From Thermoplasmata archaeon (GTDB lineage Archaea > Thermoplasmatota > Thermoplasmata > Lutacidiplasmatales > UBA184): a stretch of 64,000 bases of DNA. The notes under the pieces are model-generated. The model was not told where the DNA came from. It was given only the letters and a program-made list of their open reading frames with translations, and made no database searches. The translations under genes were made by a program, and so were the position numbers. The stretch lies in the NCBI GenBank assembly GCA_022750155.1, contig JAKIWG010000010.1, positions 1 to 64,000 on the forward strand, written 5' to 3'. Of this stretch, positions 9,265 to 17,184 are shown piece by piece. Position 1 is the stretch's first letter. Each line of letters begins with the position of its first letter.

Positions 9265-9977
9265 GCGGACGCGAACCCACCCCCGACCCGGCGGAATCGT
9301 CGGGCCTACACCGGATCGCGATCGGGGCCACGGTCGGCCTTGCCGCCGGGATAGTCGGTCTGGTGACGCCCGTACTATTGCTTCTGATCGCCGCCTACGA
9401 TCCGGATTGGATCCGGCTTTCGGCGCGCCAACTGATCCAGGTCACCGCGGTTCTGGCGATCGCGGGGGCCCTCCTTTTCGCGATCTCGTTACTGGGGTAT
9501 CGTTACGGGTTTTCGTCGCTTCGAAAGGTCGACCGCCGGTTCTGGTTGGCATCGGTCCTCTGCATGCTCGGAAGTGTGGGTCTGCTCCTGATCATCCTTC
9601 CGATCGCCTACGCCCTCGCTTCCTCCGATACGATGGCTTCCTGCATCCAGGGGGCTCCGACGCGGACCCCCGAATGCCTTCGCTCGGCGGCCCCGCTTGC
9701 CTCCTACTTGGCGGTGGCGGGATTCTGGCTGCTCTGGCTCGGCGGCCTAGGCGTCGTGGTCGGGTTGGCCCTCGCCAGCCTGCGATACCGTCAAGCGTGG
9801 CTTACCGCGGGAGCGGCGCTCTACGGGGTCATCGTCCTCGGCCTCGTCGCACCGGCCCTGTCGCTCCTCCTTCCGGTAGGGGGACTCGCGTACCCCCTCC
9901 TCGCACTCCCCGTGCTCGTCCTCGCCGCGCCGGCGGTGACCTCTCGAGGCAGCCACCGAGCCATGCGCACGACCTGA
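9261..9977 (+). CDS. Polytopic membrane protein, about six helices
   Basis: The 238-residue product has a short polar N-terminus, then about six hydrophobic segments (about 20-45, 55-80, 95-120, 145-170, 180-205 and 205-230). The middle loop contains a Cys-x11-Cys pair (residues about 131 and 143). The layout, including a LLGYRYGFSSLRKVDRRFW loop, is reminiscent of the archaeal DUF973 membrane family, but I cannot confirm this by eye. No enzyme motif is seen. Confidence 0.7.
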   Translation: MSGREPTPDPAESSGLHRIAIGATVGLAAGIVGLVTPVLLLLIAAYDPDWIRLSARQLIQVTAVLAIAGALLFAISLLGYRYGFSSLRKVDRRFWLASVLCMLGSVGLLLIILPIAYALASSDTMASCIQGAPTRTPECLRSAAPLASYLAVAGFWLLWLGGLGVVVGLALASLRYRQAWLTAGAALYGVIVLGLVAPALSLLLPVGGLAYPLLALPVLVLAAPAVTSRGSHRAMRTT

Positions 9978-10145
9978 CACCCGGGAGGCGCCGCGCGCCG
10001 CCACCGCGGGCTCATCCCTGATCGGTTGGGCCGCGCACCACCTACGGGGTCGGAGCTCGATCTCGGTCCACGCCGCGTGACCGCCCTTGAACGGAGTTGA
10101 GGGAGCGACTATCCCTCCGGAGCCGCGTGGCAACGCTGGTAACAC

Positions 10146-10529
10146 ATGGTGCAGCGAAGCTTGGTAGCCGTCCTAGCAGCCCTCGGCGCGATCCTGATCA
10201 TCTTGGGAGGGATCCTCGGGTTCCTGCTCAGCTTCGGTCCCGGAAGGTTCGGAGGAAGGTTCGGTTCCGATGGCGGAGCGTTTGTCTACGGAATCGTCGC
10301 CGTCGTCCTTGGCCTAATCATCCTTCTCTGCTCGGGCTACACCCATTATCGCGGCGTGAACAGCTCGCTGGTCGGAGGGATCGTCCTCATCGTTCTAGGC
10401 GCCGTCACTTGGGCCGTCGTCGGAGACTGGGTCCTCGTTGCGATCGGCGCCGTCCTGGTCGTCCTTGCCGGATTGGTCCTCGCGGCAGAGGTCCTCCTCG
10501 GCCAAGGCCGCAGTCAGGGAACGGGATAG
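10146..10529 (+). CDS. Small four-helix membrane protein
   Basis: The 127-residue product is almost entirely hydrophobic, with four predicted transmembrane helices (about 5-30, 42-64, 72-92 and 92-115), a Gly/Phe/Arg-rich loop (RFGGRFGSDGG) between the first two, and a polar tail. It is preceded by an intergenic stretch of about 170 bases and followed by a long gap, so it looks monocistronic. Function unknown. Confidence 0.65.
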   Translation: MVQRSLVAVLAALGAILIILGGILGFLLSFGPGRFGGRFGSDGGAFVYGIVAVVLGLIILLCSGYTHYRGVNSSLVGGIVLIVLGAVTWAVVGDWVLVAIGAVLVVLAGLVLAAEVLLGQGRSQGTG

Positions 10530-11054
10530 GCCGACATCCCATCTCCGCACCGGCCACCCACGGGCCGAAGACTTGCGGCCCATCGTCACGCCACCATAGG
10601 TCCGAGGGGGTCGCGACGCACGCCGGATCGCGTTCTCTGCGAGCGGATTCCGTCGGATCCAGACGCGACCTCAGGCCAGAGCCCCAGAGTGGCGCCCGCG
10701 AGTGGGTTCGCACGGACACGTGGGAGGCGATGCACTCCCTGGGCCGACCTGAGGCACGATAGGACGATCTTGCTCCCCAGGGGAGATCCGGTGGGGCGTC
10801 CTGTCCACTGGTGCGGCCCAGAGCGAGACCCCCCCCTTCGCCCCGTATTGGACGGGGTTGACCTGGGAACCGCCTGGCGCCACCGTCACGCTCAGCTTCG
10901 GTGTGGTCCCGATCCCGAAGCAGCGCCGGAGGGCATCCGGCGCTGGCGATCACAAGCGATGGGTACTCCCGGTCATGTAGCGGGGCAGGGAAAGGGCATC
11001 GGTGCGTCGACGGCACACTTTCGGGAGTCTCCTCCGGAGGGTGCCCCCTGGTGA
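10530..11054. other. Intergenic region
   Basis: 525 bases in which open frames on both strands are Arg/Pro/Gly-rich and overlap one another, typical of non-coding GC-rich DNA. No RNA fold, repeat or promoter element was recognised. Confidence 0.35.
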
Positions 11055-11354
11055 ATGCTTCACCGAGAGTCACCCGTGGGGCTAGAACGTCGGCGGGGAT
11101 ATCTCGTTCCTGCGATGGTCGCCCCGAATCCCCTGGACCTCGGCCTCGTTCTCCTGTTTTGGGCCGAGGTCGCGACCGCCTTTATCGCTCGGTGGACCGC
11201 GCTTCCGATCACGGCCCTGGAGATTGTCGCGGGCCTTCTCCTCGTGGCCCTGCTCGGTTTCACGGTGCCGGCAGGGAAGGACTCGATCATCGCCCTCGGC
11301 GGCCCGTTCACCGTTTCCTGGGCCGGGATCGAGATTCTTGAGTGTAGAGTTTGA
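11055..11354 (+). CDS. Small hydrophobic protein
   Basis: The 99-residue frame has two or three hydrophobic segments (LDLGLVLLFWAEVATAFIA, ALEIVAGLLLVALLGFTV and a weaker C-terminal one). Translation may start at the internal Met 21 (position 11115), because the first 20 residues are polar and lack conservation signals. It is probably a small membrane protein. No family was recognised. Confidence 0.4.
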   Translation: MLHRESPVGLERRRGYLVPAMVAPNPLDLGLVLLFWAEVATAFIARWTALPITALEIVAGLLLVALLGFTVPAGKDSIIALGGPFTVSWAGIEILECRV

Positions 11355-11497
11355 GCACGTACCCCCCACGATGGGCCGGGTCGGGAGGGCGAGGTCGGGA
11401 TTCGGAGCCGACCTGCGGGGTGCGGCGCTCGCCCTGGAGGGGTGGTCGGAACCAGGCGTCGAAGCTGGCCCTATCCCGACCGAATCAGGACGATCGA

Positions 11498-12358
11498 CTA
11501 TTGGGTGGTTCTCGCCGCGCTGCTTTGGCGAGTAGAGTTCACGACCCCGGTTCCGGAGAACGGGAGGTGTGAGACTTTGTTTCCGGCGAGCGTCACGGCT
11601 CCGATGTGGGCCAGGGCGCGGCCGTGCAACGTCGCTCCCGTGGCGAAGGAGATCGACTTGTGGGCAAGGATGTTGCCGTAAACCACCGACGTCGTACCGA
11701 GCGTGGCGGAGCTTCCCACGACCCAGTAGATGTTGGCGGCCTGGGCCCCGCCGGCGAGGATCACCTGGCGACCGGAGGTCATCGTGAACTTCGTGGTGAC
11801 CTGGAAGATGAACACGGCCCCCGGGTGGCCCTTCGCCGTGAGGGTAAGGTCCCCGGAAGAGATCGCGAGGGACGACGTGGACGTGTAGAGACCCGGGCCC
11901 AGAGTCTTGCCACCGATGTTGCCGGCGACCGAGACCGCGCAGTTGCTTCGGCCCATCGCATTCGTGTATGCGATTCCAAGGTCGTGCTGTGCGTTCGCGG
12001 CAGCGGTGTCGGCCTTGTGGATGGTGCCCGTGACGGTTCCCGGTGGGAATCCCGTGACCGCAGAGCCGGGGCTGAGGCCGATGTTACCCTTCACGGTGGA
12101 AGCCCCCGTGTTGGTGATGGTCGTGCCGGCCAGTATCCGGAAGTGGGCGGCCGACCCGAGTGGGACCGAAGTTTGCCCACACGCTGCCGGCAGCGCGCTC
12201 GGCGTGAGGCCGCTCGATCCTGCCGGACCGGAGCTCTGGGACGTCAGGCTCGACGTACCCCGGACCATACCGATCGCGGCGGCGAACATCAAGACGGCCA
12301 CGACGGCGACCGTGGCGAGAACGGCTAGAGGCGGTATCAGGGACCTGCTCAACTGCAT
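11498..12358 (-). CDS. DUF3494 ice-binding-like secreted protein
   Basis: The 286-residue product starts at the ATG that gives a good signal segment (LIPPLAVLATVAVVAVLMFAA). Residues about 65-270 match the DUF3494 beta-solenoid of ice-binding proteins: FRILAGTTITNTGASTVKGN, LGPGLYTSTSSLAIS, GAVFIFQVTTKFTMTSG, NIYWVVGSSATLG and GNILAHKSISFATGATLHGR. The order and spacing of these pieces are characteristic. Known members adsorb to ice or act as adhesins, and many DUF3494 proteins from non-icy habitats have no shown ice activity. The protein is probably surface-exposed, with a Ser/Thr-rich C-terminus and no anchor. Confidence 0.88.
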   Translation of the reverse strand: MQLSRSLIPPLAVLATVAVVAVLMFAAAIGMVRGTSSLTSQSSGPAGSSGLTPSALPAACGQTSVPLGSAAHFRILAGTTITNTGASTVKGNIGLSPGSAVTGFPPGTVTGTIHKADTAAANAQHDLGIAYTNAMGRSNCAVSVAGNIGGKTLGPGLYTSTSSLAISSGDLTLTAKGHPGAVFIFQVTTKFTMTSGRQVILAGGAQAANIYWVVGSSATLGTTSVVYGNILAHKSISFATGATLHGRALAHIGAVTLAGNKVSHLPFSGTGVVNSTRQSSAARTTQ

Positions 12359-12406
12359 TATCCGAGCTTGAGGCCCCGCGTTATTTGGCGGGCCCCTCAA
12401 TTCGGT

Positions 12407-12664
12407 TCAAGTTCCTGCCGGTTGGATCGCCTCGTGCCGGGTCCACCGACTGATCGCCGGAAGTGAGTTCGTCATGCCTAGCTTCCGATTGAGTCGTCGG
12501 ACGGCGAGCGGGGGACCCCCCTCGAGTCCTCCCCATTGGTGTAGCTCGACCCCGTGAACACCCAACGTCGGATTGTAGGGAAGCAGGTCTCGAACGGCGT
12601 TGAGTTGGCTCGCGTACGTCAGGGTGGGCACGAAAGCGATTCTCGGTTTCCGACCCTCGGCCAC
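12407..12664 (-). CDS. Uncertain 85-residue frame
   Basis: A GTG-started minus-strand frame with a fairly balanced composition but no recognised domain. It lies just upstream of the DUF3494 gene on the same strand and could be a remnant of a larger gene. It is listed so that the 12359-12752 interval is not read as empty; the evidence is weak. Confidence 0.2.
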   Translation of the reverse strand: MAEGRKPRIAFVPTLTYASQLNAVRDLLPYNPTLGVHGVELHQWGGLEGGPPLAVRRLNRKLGMTNSLPAISRWTRHEAIQPAGT

Positions 12665-12752
12665 CGTCGCCGGTGTGGTGTACCCTGAGAACAGGTCGGC
12701 CCCCGGTCGACAGGGCCTCGTCGCGGAGTTCGGAGACAGCTAGTCCCCGTCT

Positions 12753-12802
12753 GTAAAATTCTACTGGCTAAATCATTAAGTAGATGTTTTACTTTGTAAA
12801 AT
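12753..12802 (+). promoter_or_regulatory. Operator/promoter of the ribbon-helix-helix gene
   Basis: A strikingly AT-rich island in GC-rich DNA. GTAAAAT occurs as a direct repeat at 12753-12759 and 12796-12802. The second copy forms a perfect 6-bp inverted repeat, TTTTAC TTT GTAAAA (12787-12801). The first is in the imperfect palindrome GTAAAATTCTAC (12753-12764). A TATA-like CTAAATCATTAAG (12768-12780) lies between them, about 30 bases before the TTG start at 12807. Two operator sites bracketing the TATA box fit autoregulation by the adjacent DNA-binding protein. Confidence 0.65.
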
Positions 12803-12806
12803 CTCG

Positions 12807-13205
12807 TTGCGGACCTCCCGAGCGACTGAACCCGCCGGCCACTTCCTGGGTGTTCGACTCACCCTCGAAGAGCTGGCCCTGCTCGACCGGTTCCGCGAAT
12901 CCCGGGAGCTGACGACCCGTTCCGACGCGGTGCGCGCGCTCGTGCGCGCGGCGGATCGTCTGGCCCGCGGGGTTCCGGATCTGCCGGTCGGGTTGCAGTC
13001 CCGACTCGAGGAGCTGACCGAGGACGGCTACGCGAACAACCTGGACGGGGCGCTCACCCTCGTCCTGACCTACGGCCTCGACGAGGTCGGTCGGGTCCAC
13101 TCCGACCGGCACACCGCGCTCCGAAAGTCGGCGCGGGAGACGGCCGAGCGTCGCCAGACTCGTCGCCGGGCGGACCGCGAGGGTCGGGAGCTCCTCGAGC
13201 GATAG
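12807..13205 (+). CDS. Ribbon-helix-helix (CopG/NikR-like) transcriptional regulator
   Basis: The 132-residue product has an N-terminal ribbon-helix-helix module: strand LGVRLT, helix LEELALLDRFRESREL, then TTRSDAVRALVRAADRL. A second helical segment (about 65-95) and a very basic C-terminal tail (RRQTRRRADREGR) follow. RHH proteins bind DNA as dimers through the beta-ribbon, normally at inverted repeats, and such repeats lie immediately upstream. TTG is the only available start. The effector is unknown. A cobalamin adenosyltransferase lies about 170 bases downstream, so a link to cobalamin or metal supply is possible but unproven. Confidence 0.85.
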   Translation: MRTSRATEPAGHFLGVRLTLEELALLDRFRESRELTTRSDAVRALVRAADRLARGVPDLPVGLQSRLEELTEDGYANNLDGALTLVLTYGLDEVGRVHSDRHTALRKSARETAERRQTRRRADREGRELLER

Positions 13206-13232
13206 CTCTCAAAGAAAGGGGTTGGGTCGTAA

Positions 13233-13460
13233 ATGGAACAGTTGGGGATCGCCTGGAGCGAACGAAGCGGATTCATTTGCCGGCTCTGCCGGGCGGACGC
13301 GAAGCATAATGAGGTGCTGCATATCTCGTTCTGCCCCGTCCACGGGCTGAGCTCGCCGCTCGATATGCTCCCGTGGCGACCGGAGGCCCGACTCCTACGA
13401 AGCTCTACACCCGGACCGGGGACCATGGCGAGACCGGTCTCGTCGGTGGTTCGCGCGTAG
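13233..13460 (+). CDS. Possible small zinc-binding protein overlapping the adenosyltransferase gene
   Basis: A 75-residue frame with an ATG and a purine-rich upstream sequence. Residues 16-38 contain Cys-x2-Cys followed by His, Cys and His (CRLCRADAKHNEVLHISFC), which would suit a small zinc knuckle. The last third overlaps the start of the adenosyltransferase gene in another frame and has poor composition. Only the first 47 residues look protein-like. Confidence 0.35.
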   Translation: MEQLGIAWSERSGFICRLCRADAKHNEVLHISFCPVHGLSSPLDMLPWRPEARLLRSSTPGPGTMARPVSSVVRA

Positions 13461-13948
13461 CGAAGGACTCCGAACGCATTCGGGCCTTCGGCTCGCTGGA
13501 CGAGCTGGGGGCCTCCCTCGGCCGCGCTTCGGCCACGCTGGGGGAGGGGCACCCCGCCGTGTCCGAGCTGTTGCTGAGGCTGCAGCACGAGCTGTACATC
13601 GCCCAGGCCGAGCTGGCGACGCCCTCGCCGGCCTCCGCCCCCTCGCCCCAGATCCTCGAGCGACACGTCGCACGCCTCGAGTCGGACATCGATCGGTTCA
13701 GCGCCACGTTCGAGCCGGTCCACACCTTTGTGCTCGCGCGCGGGAAGCGGGCCGGCTCCGAGCTGCATGTCGCACGGACCGTGGCCCGCAGGGCGGAGCG
13801 CGACCTGTGGGCCCTCCATCGGCTGGAGCCGCAGCGCTCCGAGCTTCTGCGCTGGACGAATCGAATGAGCGACCTGCTGTTCGCGCTCGCCCTCTCCGTG
13901 AATCGCGCGGAAGGGGTCCACGAGGTCCCGCCGGACTACTCGGTCTGA
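13373..13948 (+). CDS. Cob(I)yrinic acid a,c-diamide adenosyltransferase, PduO type
   Basis: The 191-residue enzyme transfers the adenosyl group of ATP to cob(I)alamin, making coenzyme B12. Characteristic parts are the N-terminal KLYTRTGDHGETGLVGGSR ATP-binding segment, FGSLDELGASLGRA, and the C-terminal ARTVARRAERDLW and NRMSDLLFALA helices. The length is typical. The GTG start is the only one placing the KLYTRTGD motif near the N-terminus. It lies downstream of the RHH regulator and 17 bases before the YchF gene. Confidence 0.93.
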   Translation: MATGGPTPTKLYTRTGDHGETGLVGGSRVAKDSERIRAFGSLDELGASLGRASATLGEGHPAVSELLLRLQHELYIAQAELATPSPASAPSPQILERHVARLESDIDRFSATFEPVHTFVLARGKRAGSELHVARTVARRAERDLWALHRLEPQRSELLRWTNRMSDLLFALALSVNRAEGVHEVPPDYSV

Positions 13949-13965
13949 AACATGGGGAGGGATCG

Positions 13966-15162
13966 GTGGAGGTAGGGGTCGTCGGCAAACCGAATGTCGG
14001 GAAATCGACGTTGTTCAACGCGCTGACGTTGATGGACGTCCCGATGGCCCCGTACCCGTTCACGACGATCCATCCGAACCGCGGGGTGAGCGCCGTCCGG
14101 ACGCCCTGCCCGCACCTCGGAAAGGGAACCCCTTGCACCCCCGGCAACGCGCGGTGCATCGATGGGGTCCGGTGGGTCCCGGTGAACCTGGTGGACGTCC
14201 CCGGTCTCGTCCCCGGCGCCCACGAGGGGAAAGGGCTCGGCCACAAGTTCCTCGACGATCTCCGGGCCGCCGACGGCTACCTGCAGGTCGTGGACGGCTC
14301 CGGGGCGACCACGGCCGAGGGGGAGCTGGCCCCGGCGGGCTCGGTCGACCCGTCCATCGAGGTCGAGTGGCTCGAAGAGGAGCTGGTCCGATGGGTCGCG
14401 GGGATCCTCGGCCGGGATTTCATGAAGCACGCACGGACCGCCGAGCTCGAGGAGTCCGAGGCCGAGGACTTCCTGCACGTGCGACTGACCGGACTCGCCA
14501 TCGGCGTGCCCGCCATCGCCACGGCGCTCCGCGCCGCCCCGATCGACCGCGACAAGCCCTCGACGTGGACCGAGGCGGACCGGTTCCAGCTGGCGCGGGC
14601 CCTCCTGCACGCCGCGCGACCGCGCCTCGTCGCAGCGAACAAGTGCGACCGGTCCGACGCGGAACGCCTCGGCCAACTGGCCTCGGACGTCGCGCCCATA
14701 CCGGTCGTCCCGACCTGCGCCGAGGCCGAGCTCACGTTGCGGCGGGCGGGGCGGGCCGGCCTCGTCCAATACCATCCCGGGGACCCGGGATTCTCCCTCT
14801 CGGAGCCCAGCCGGCTGAACGACGCGCAGCGAAAGGCGCTCCACGAGATCGAGATGATCATGAAGCGGTTCGGATCGACCGGCGTCCAGCAGGCGCTGGA
14901 GCAGCTCGTGTTCGGCCAACTTCACCAGATCGTGGTGTTCCCGGTGGAGGATGAGACGCACTGGACCGACTCGAAGGGGAGGGTGCTTCCGGATGCCTTC
15001 CTCCTACCGGCCTCAAGCCCGGTCCGTCAGATGGCCTACAAGGTCCACACCGAACTGGGCGAGAATTTCATCCGGGCGATCGACGGTCGGACCCACCGGG
15101 CCCTGGCCGCCGACCACCCCCTCGAGAACGGCGCGGTCGTCCGCATCGTCGCCCGTCGATAG
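13966..15162 (+). CDS. ychF: YchF/OLA1-family Obg-like GTPase/ATPase
   Basis: The 398-residue P-loop NTPase belongs to the archaeal YchF group, a ribosome- and translation-associated family. Motifs: G1 GKPNVGKST (residues 8-16), YPFTTIHPN, G3 DVPGLVPGAHEGKGLG, G4 NKCD, and a C-terminal TGS domain ending the protein (HQIVVFPVEDETHWTDSKG onward). GTG at 13966 is preceded by GGGAGGGA; the upstream ATG at 13952 is out of frame. Confidence 0.95.
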   Translation: MEVGVVGKPNVGKSTLFNALTLMDVPMAPYPFTTIHPNRGVSAVRTPCPHLGKGTPCTPGNARCIDGVRWVPVNLVDVPGLVPGAHEGKGLGHKFLDDLRAADGYLQVVDGSGATTAEGELAPAGSVDPSIEVEWLEEELVRWVAGILGRDFMKHARTAELEESEAEDFLHVRLTGLAIGVPAIATALRAAPIDRDKPSTWTEADRFQLARALLHAARPRLVAANKCDRSDAERLGQLASDVAPIPVVPTCAEAELTLRRAGRAGLVQYHPGDPGFSLSEPSRLNDAQRKALHEIEMIMKRFGSTGVQQALEQLVFGQLHQIVVFPVEDETHWTDSKGRVLPDAFLLPASSPVRQMAYKVHTELGENFIRAIDGRTHRALAADHPLENGAVVRIVARR

Positions 15163-15256
15163 CGTCGTACGGCCCGAATCGAGTAATACGACCGCGCCGG
15201 ATTCGTCGAGTTGAAATACTTGGGTCTCCGGACCCTAACCCCCAAGGGGACCTGAG

Positions 15257-15820
15257 ATGCAGGAACGAGCACGGAATCGGGCGATCTACATTGGCACCAT
15301 TGCGTCGATGCTCGCGTTGACCGCGGGCTTCGTGCTGGCGGCGACCGTCGGAACCATCCCCGCGCCACCCGCCCAGGGCGGTGCGTACACCGCGGCCGGC
15401 ACCCCGCCGGCCAACGTCGCCACCACCGGCGCGCGCCTGACCCAGGCGGCTGCCACCGGTGCGGTGACGACCAACTCGCTCGCCTCTCCCCACGTCCTCA
15501 CCGTCACGACCTCCTCGGGGAGCGACGCCCTCAACATGAACGCGATCTCCACCGTCGGCGACTACGTCCAGACGATCACCATCACGCTGACCGCGGGCTC
15601 TCCCTCGGTCGCCGCGAACACGGAGTACTCCATCTCCCTGTTCATTGCCGGAGCGACCGGCACCCCCCAACTGCTCTACGTCGAGACGAGCGCCACCTTC
15701 GGCTCGGGCGCCGTGGACACCCTCGATATCAGCTACGACATGGGTAGCGGCTCGAGCGGGTTCACGATCACCGCCGTAAGCGACCTGATCACGCAGTGTT
15801 CCGCGGTGGGTACCTGCTAG
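15257..15820 (+). CDS. Secreted Thr/Ala-rich protein, possible filament or surface subunit
   Basis: The 187-residue product has an N-terminal hydrophobic segment (about 10-30, YIGTIASMLALTAGFVLAAT) and a beta-rich, Thr/Ser/Ala/Gly-rich remainder with two Cys near the C-terminus. It loosely resembles the two secreted proteins encoded at 37127-38731 in length, anchor position and composition. A TATA-like TTGAAATACT lies about 40 bases upstream. Function is unknown; structural surface or fibre proteins often look like this. Confidence 0.7.
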   Translation: MQERARNRAIYIGTIASMLALTAGFVLAATVGTIPAPPAQGGAYTAAGTPPANVATTGARLTQAAATGAVTTNSLASPHVLTVTTSSGSDALNMNAISTVGDYVQTITITLTAGSPSVAANTEYSISLFIAGATGTPQLLYVETSATFGSGAVDTLDISYDMGSGSSGFTITAVSDLITQCSAVGTC

Positions 15821-15912
15821 GTTCGCGTCGAATAACACGCGGCCAACCCCTTCTCCTTATCCACCTCGCGGGTCGTTCCGCCGAAGGGCCGTGACCGCGG
15901 CCCCTCCGACCG

Positions 15913-17178
15913 ATGGTGGACCGTTTCGGGCGTTCTCAGGATTCCGCGCCCCCGCGGGGCTCGCTCGTGGACGGGCCGGAGGGGCGACGCATCGGGGTGG
16001 GGGGCGGGGTGCCGGTCCGACGCCGCTTCCACCGGCTCCGCATGGACCTGCGCGAGGGCGCGCCCCTGGTCACCCTCGGCGTCGTGGTCATCGGAATCGG
16101 GATCTACGCCCTGTGGGTCAACGCCCGATTCGGGTCGTCCCACTTCCCGATCTGGCTGTACCTCGTGGCCCTCGGGGGCGTCGCCATCGTGGGTGGCCTC
16201 GGTACCTCCCTGGCGGGAGAGGCGATGGAGGGACTCGCCCGCCCGGGCGAACGGGTCGGAGAGGACCTCATCGCGATCCCGATCGCCGAGTGGGAGGCGA
16301 TGCGCGCGCTGATCCGCGACCGCCTCGGCGAAGAGTCCGCGCGGGTCACGCCGCCCGCTCTCAACCCTGCGCCATTCGCAGAATGGGCCGAATCGCCGCC
16401 GCCCCAGCCCGCGCGGTCCGTCGCGCCGCCCGCGCCGACGGCCCTCCCCTCCCACTCGGAACCGCGATTGGCCCCTCGCGTGGCGCAATCCGGGGCCGCC
16501 TCCCCTCCCCCCGTCGCCCCGGGGAGGAGCGATCCGCCGGTGGATCGCGGGGACCTAGGGGGCGTCGCCAACCGGATCCCCGCCCGGTTCGAGCCTGCCA
16601 TCCACGCCGACTGGATGAACCCGAAGATGCCCGCGCGCGCCGGACCCGCTCCTCCCTCCCCCAGGGAATCGGGGACGGCCGCGCCTAAACCCTCCCCCGT
16701 TTCACCGACCGGGTCGACCGGCCCGGGGGCTCCCCCGGTGGTCGCCCCGGACCGTCGGAAAGCGGTTCGAAACGTACAGCCGTCGACCCCCCCTCCCACG
16801 CCCGCCGTCTCCGCCCCTCCCGCCAAGGGAGGGGCCCCCAATGCACCCAAGCGACGCCCCGGCATTCGGGCGGGGACCGCGTCGGAGAGCCCTCGCCCTC
16901 GGGCGACCGATGAGGTGGGGGATGTGATCGACATCCTCGAGTCGGCGCTCCCGTCGCCGACCGAAGCCGCGCCCGCCCCACCGGGAGAGTCGGGGGAGGC
17001 CGGGCCCGTCAACTGTCGACACTGCTCGGCCAAGATCCCTGCCAATCGCCCGTGGCTCCGCTGCGAGTCCTGTGACGGGGGCCTTTGCTTGGAGGGCCTC
17101 GTGGAGGCCGCGGAAGCCGGCACGCCCGGGGTGTGTCCGGCGTGCCGCTCGTTGTTCGGGGAGCTCACCAGCGAGTAG
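15913..17178 (+). CDS. Two-TM membrane protein with long Pro-rich linker and C-terminal zinc domain
   Basis: The 421-residue product has two hydrophobic helices (about 52-70 and 78-98), a charged segment (EWEAMRALIRDRLGEE), a long disordered linker rich in Pro, Ala and Arg (about 145-345), and a C-terminal double zinc knuckle: CRHCSAKI, LRCESCDGGLC, CPACRSLFG. The eight Cys are arranged like a cross-brace or treble-clef finger. The zinc domain is probably cytoplasmic and held at the membrane by a flexible tether. No enzymatic motif is seen. The downstream neighbour is convergent. Confidence 0.75.
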   Translation: MVDRFGRSQDSAPPRGSLVDGPEGRRIGVGGGVPVRRRFHRLRMDLREGAPLVTLGVVVIGIGIYALWVNARFGSSHFPIWLYLVALGGVAIVGGLGTSLAGEAMEGLARPGERVGEDLIAIPIAEWEAMRALIRDRLGEESARVTPPALNPAPFAEWAESPPPQPARSVAPPAPTALPSHSEPRLAPRVAQSGAASPPPVAPGRSDPPVDRGDLGGVANRIPARFEPAIHADWMNPKMPARAGPAPPSPRESGTAAPKPSPVSPTGSTGPGAPPVVAPDRRKAVRNVQPSTPPPTPAVSAPPAKGGAPNAPKRRPGIRAGTASESPRPRATDEVGDVIDILESALPSPTEAAPAPPGESGEAGPVNCRHCSAKIPANRPWLRCESCDGGLCLEGLVEAAEAGTPGVCPACRSLFGELTSE

Positions 17179-17184
17179 GTCCGT

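Noticed and set aside
13936-14961. A 341-residue minus-strand frame over ychF
   Set aside because: It is antisense to a clear GTPase and lacks any motif.
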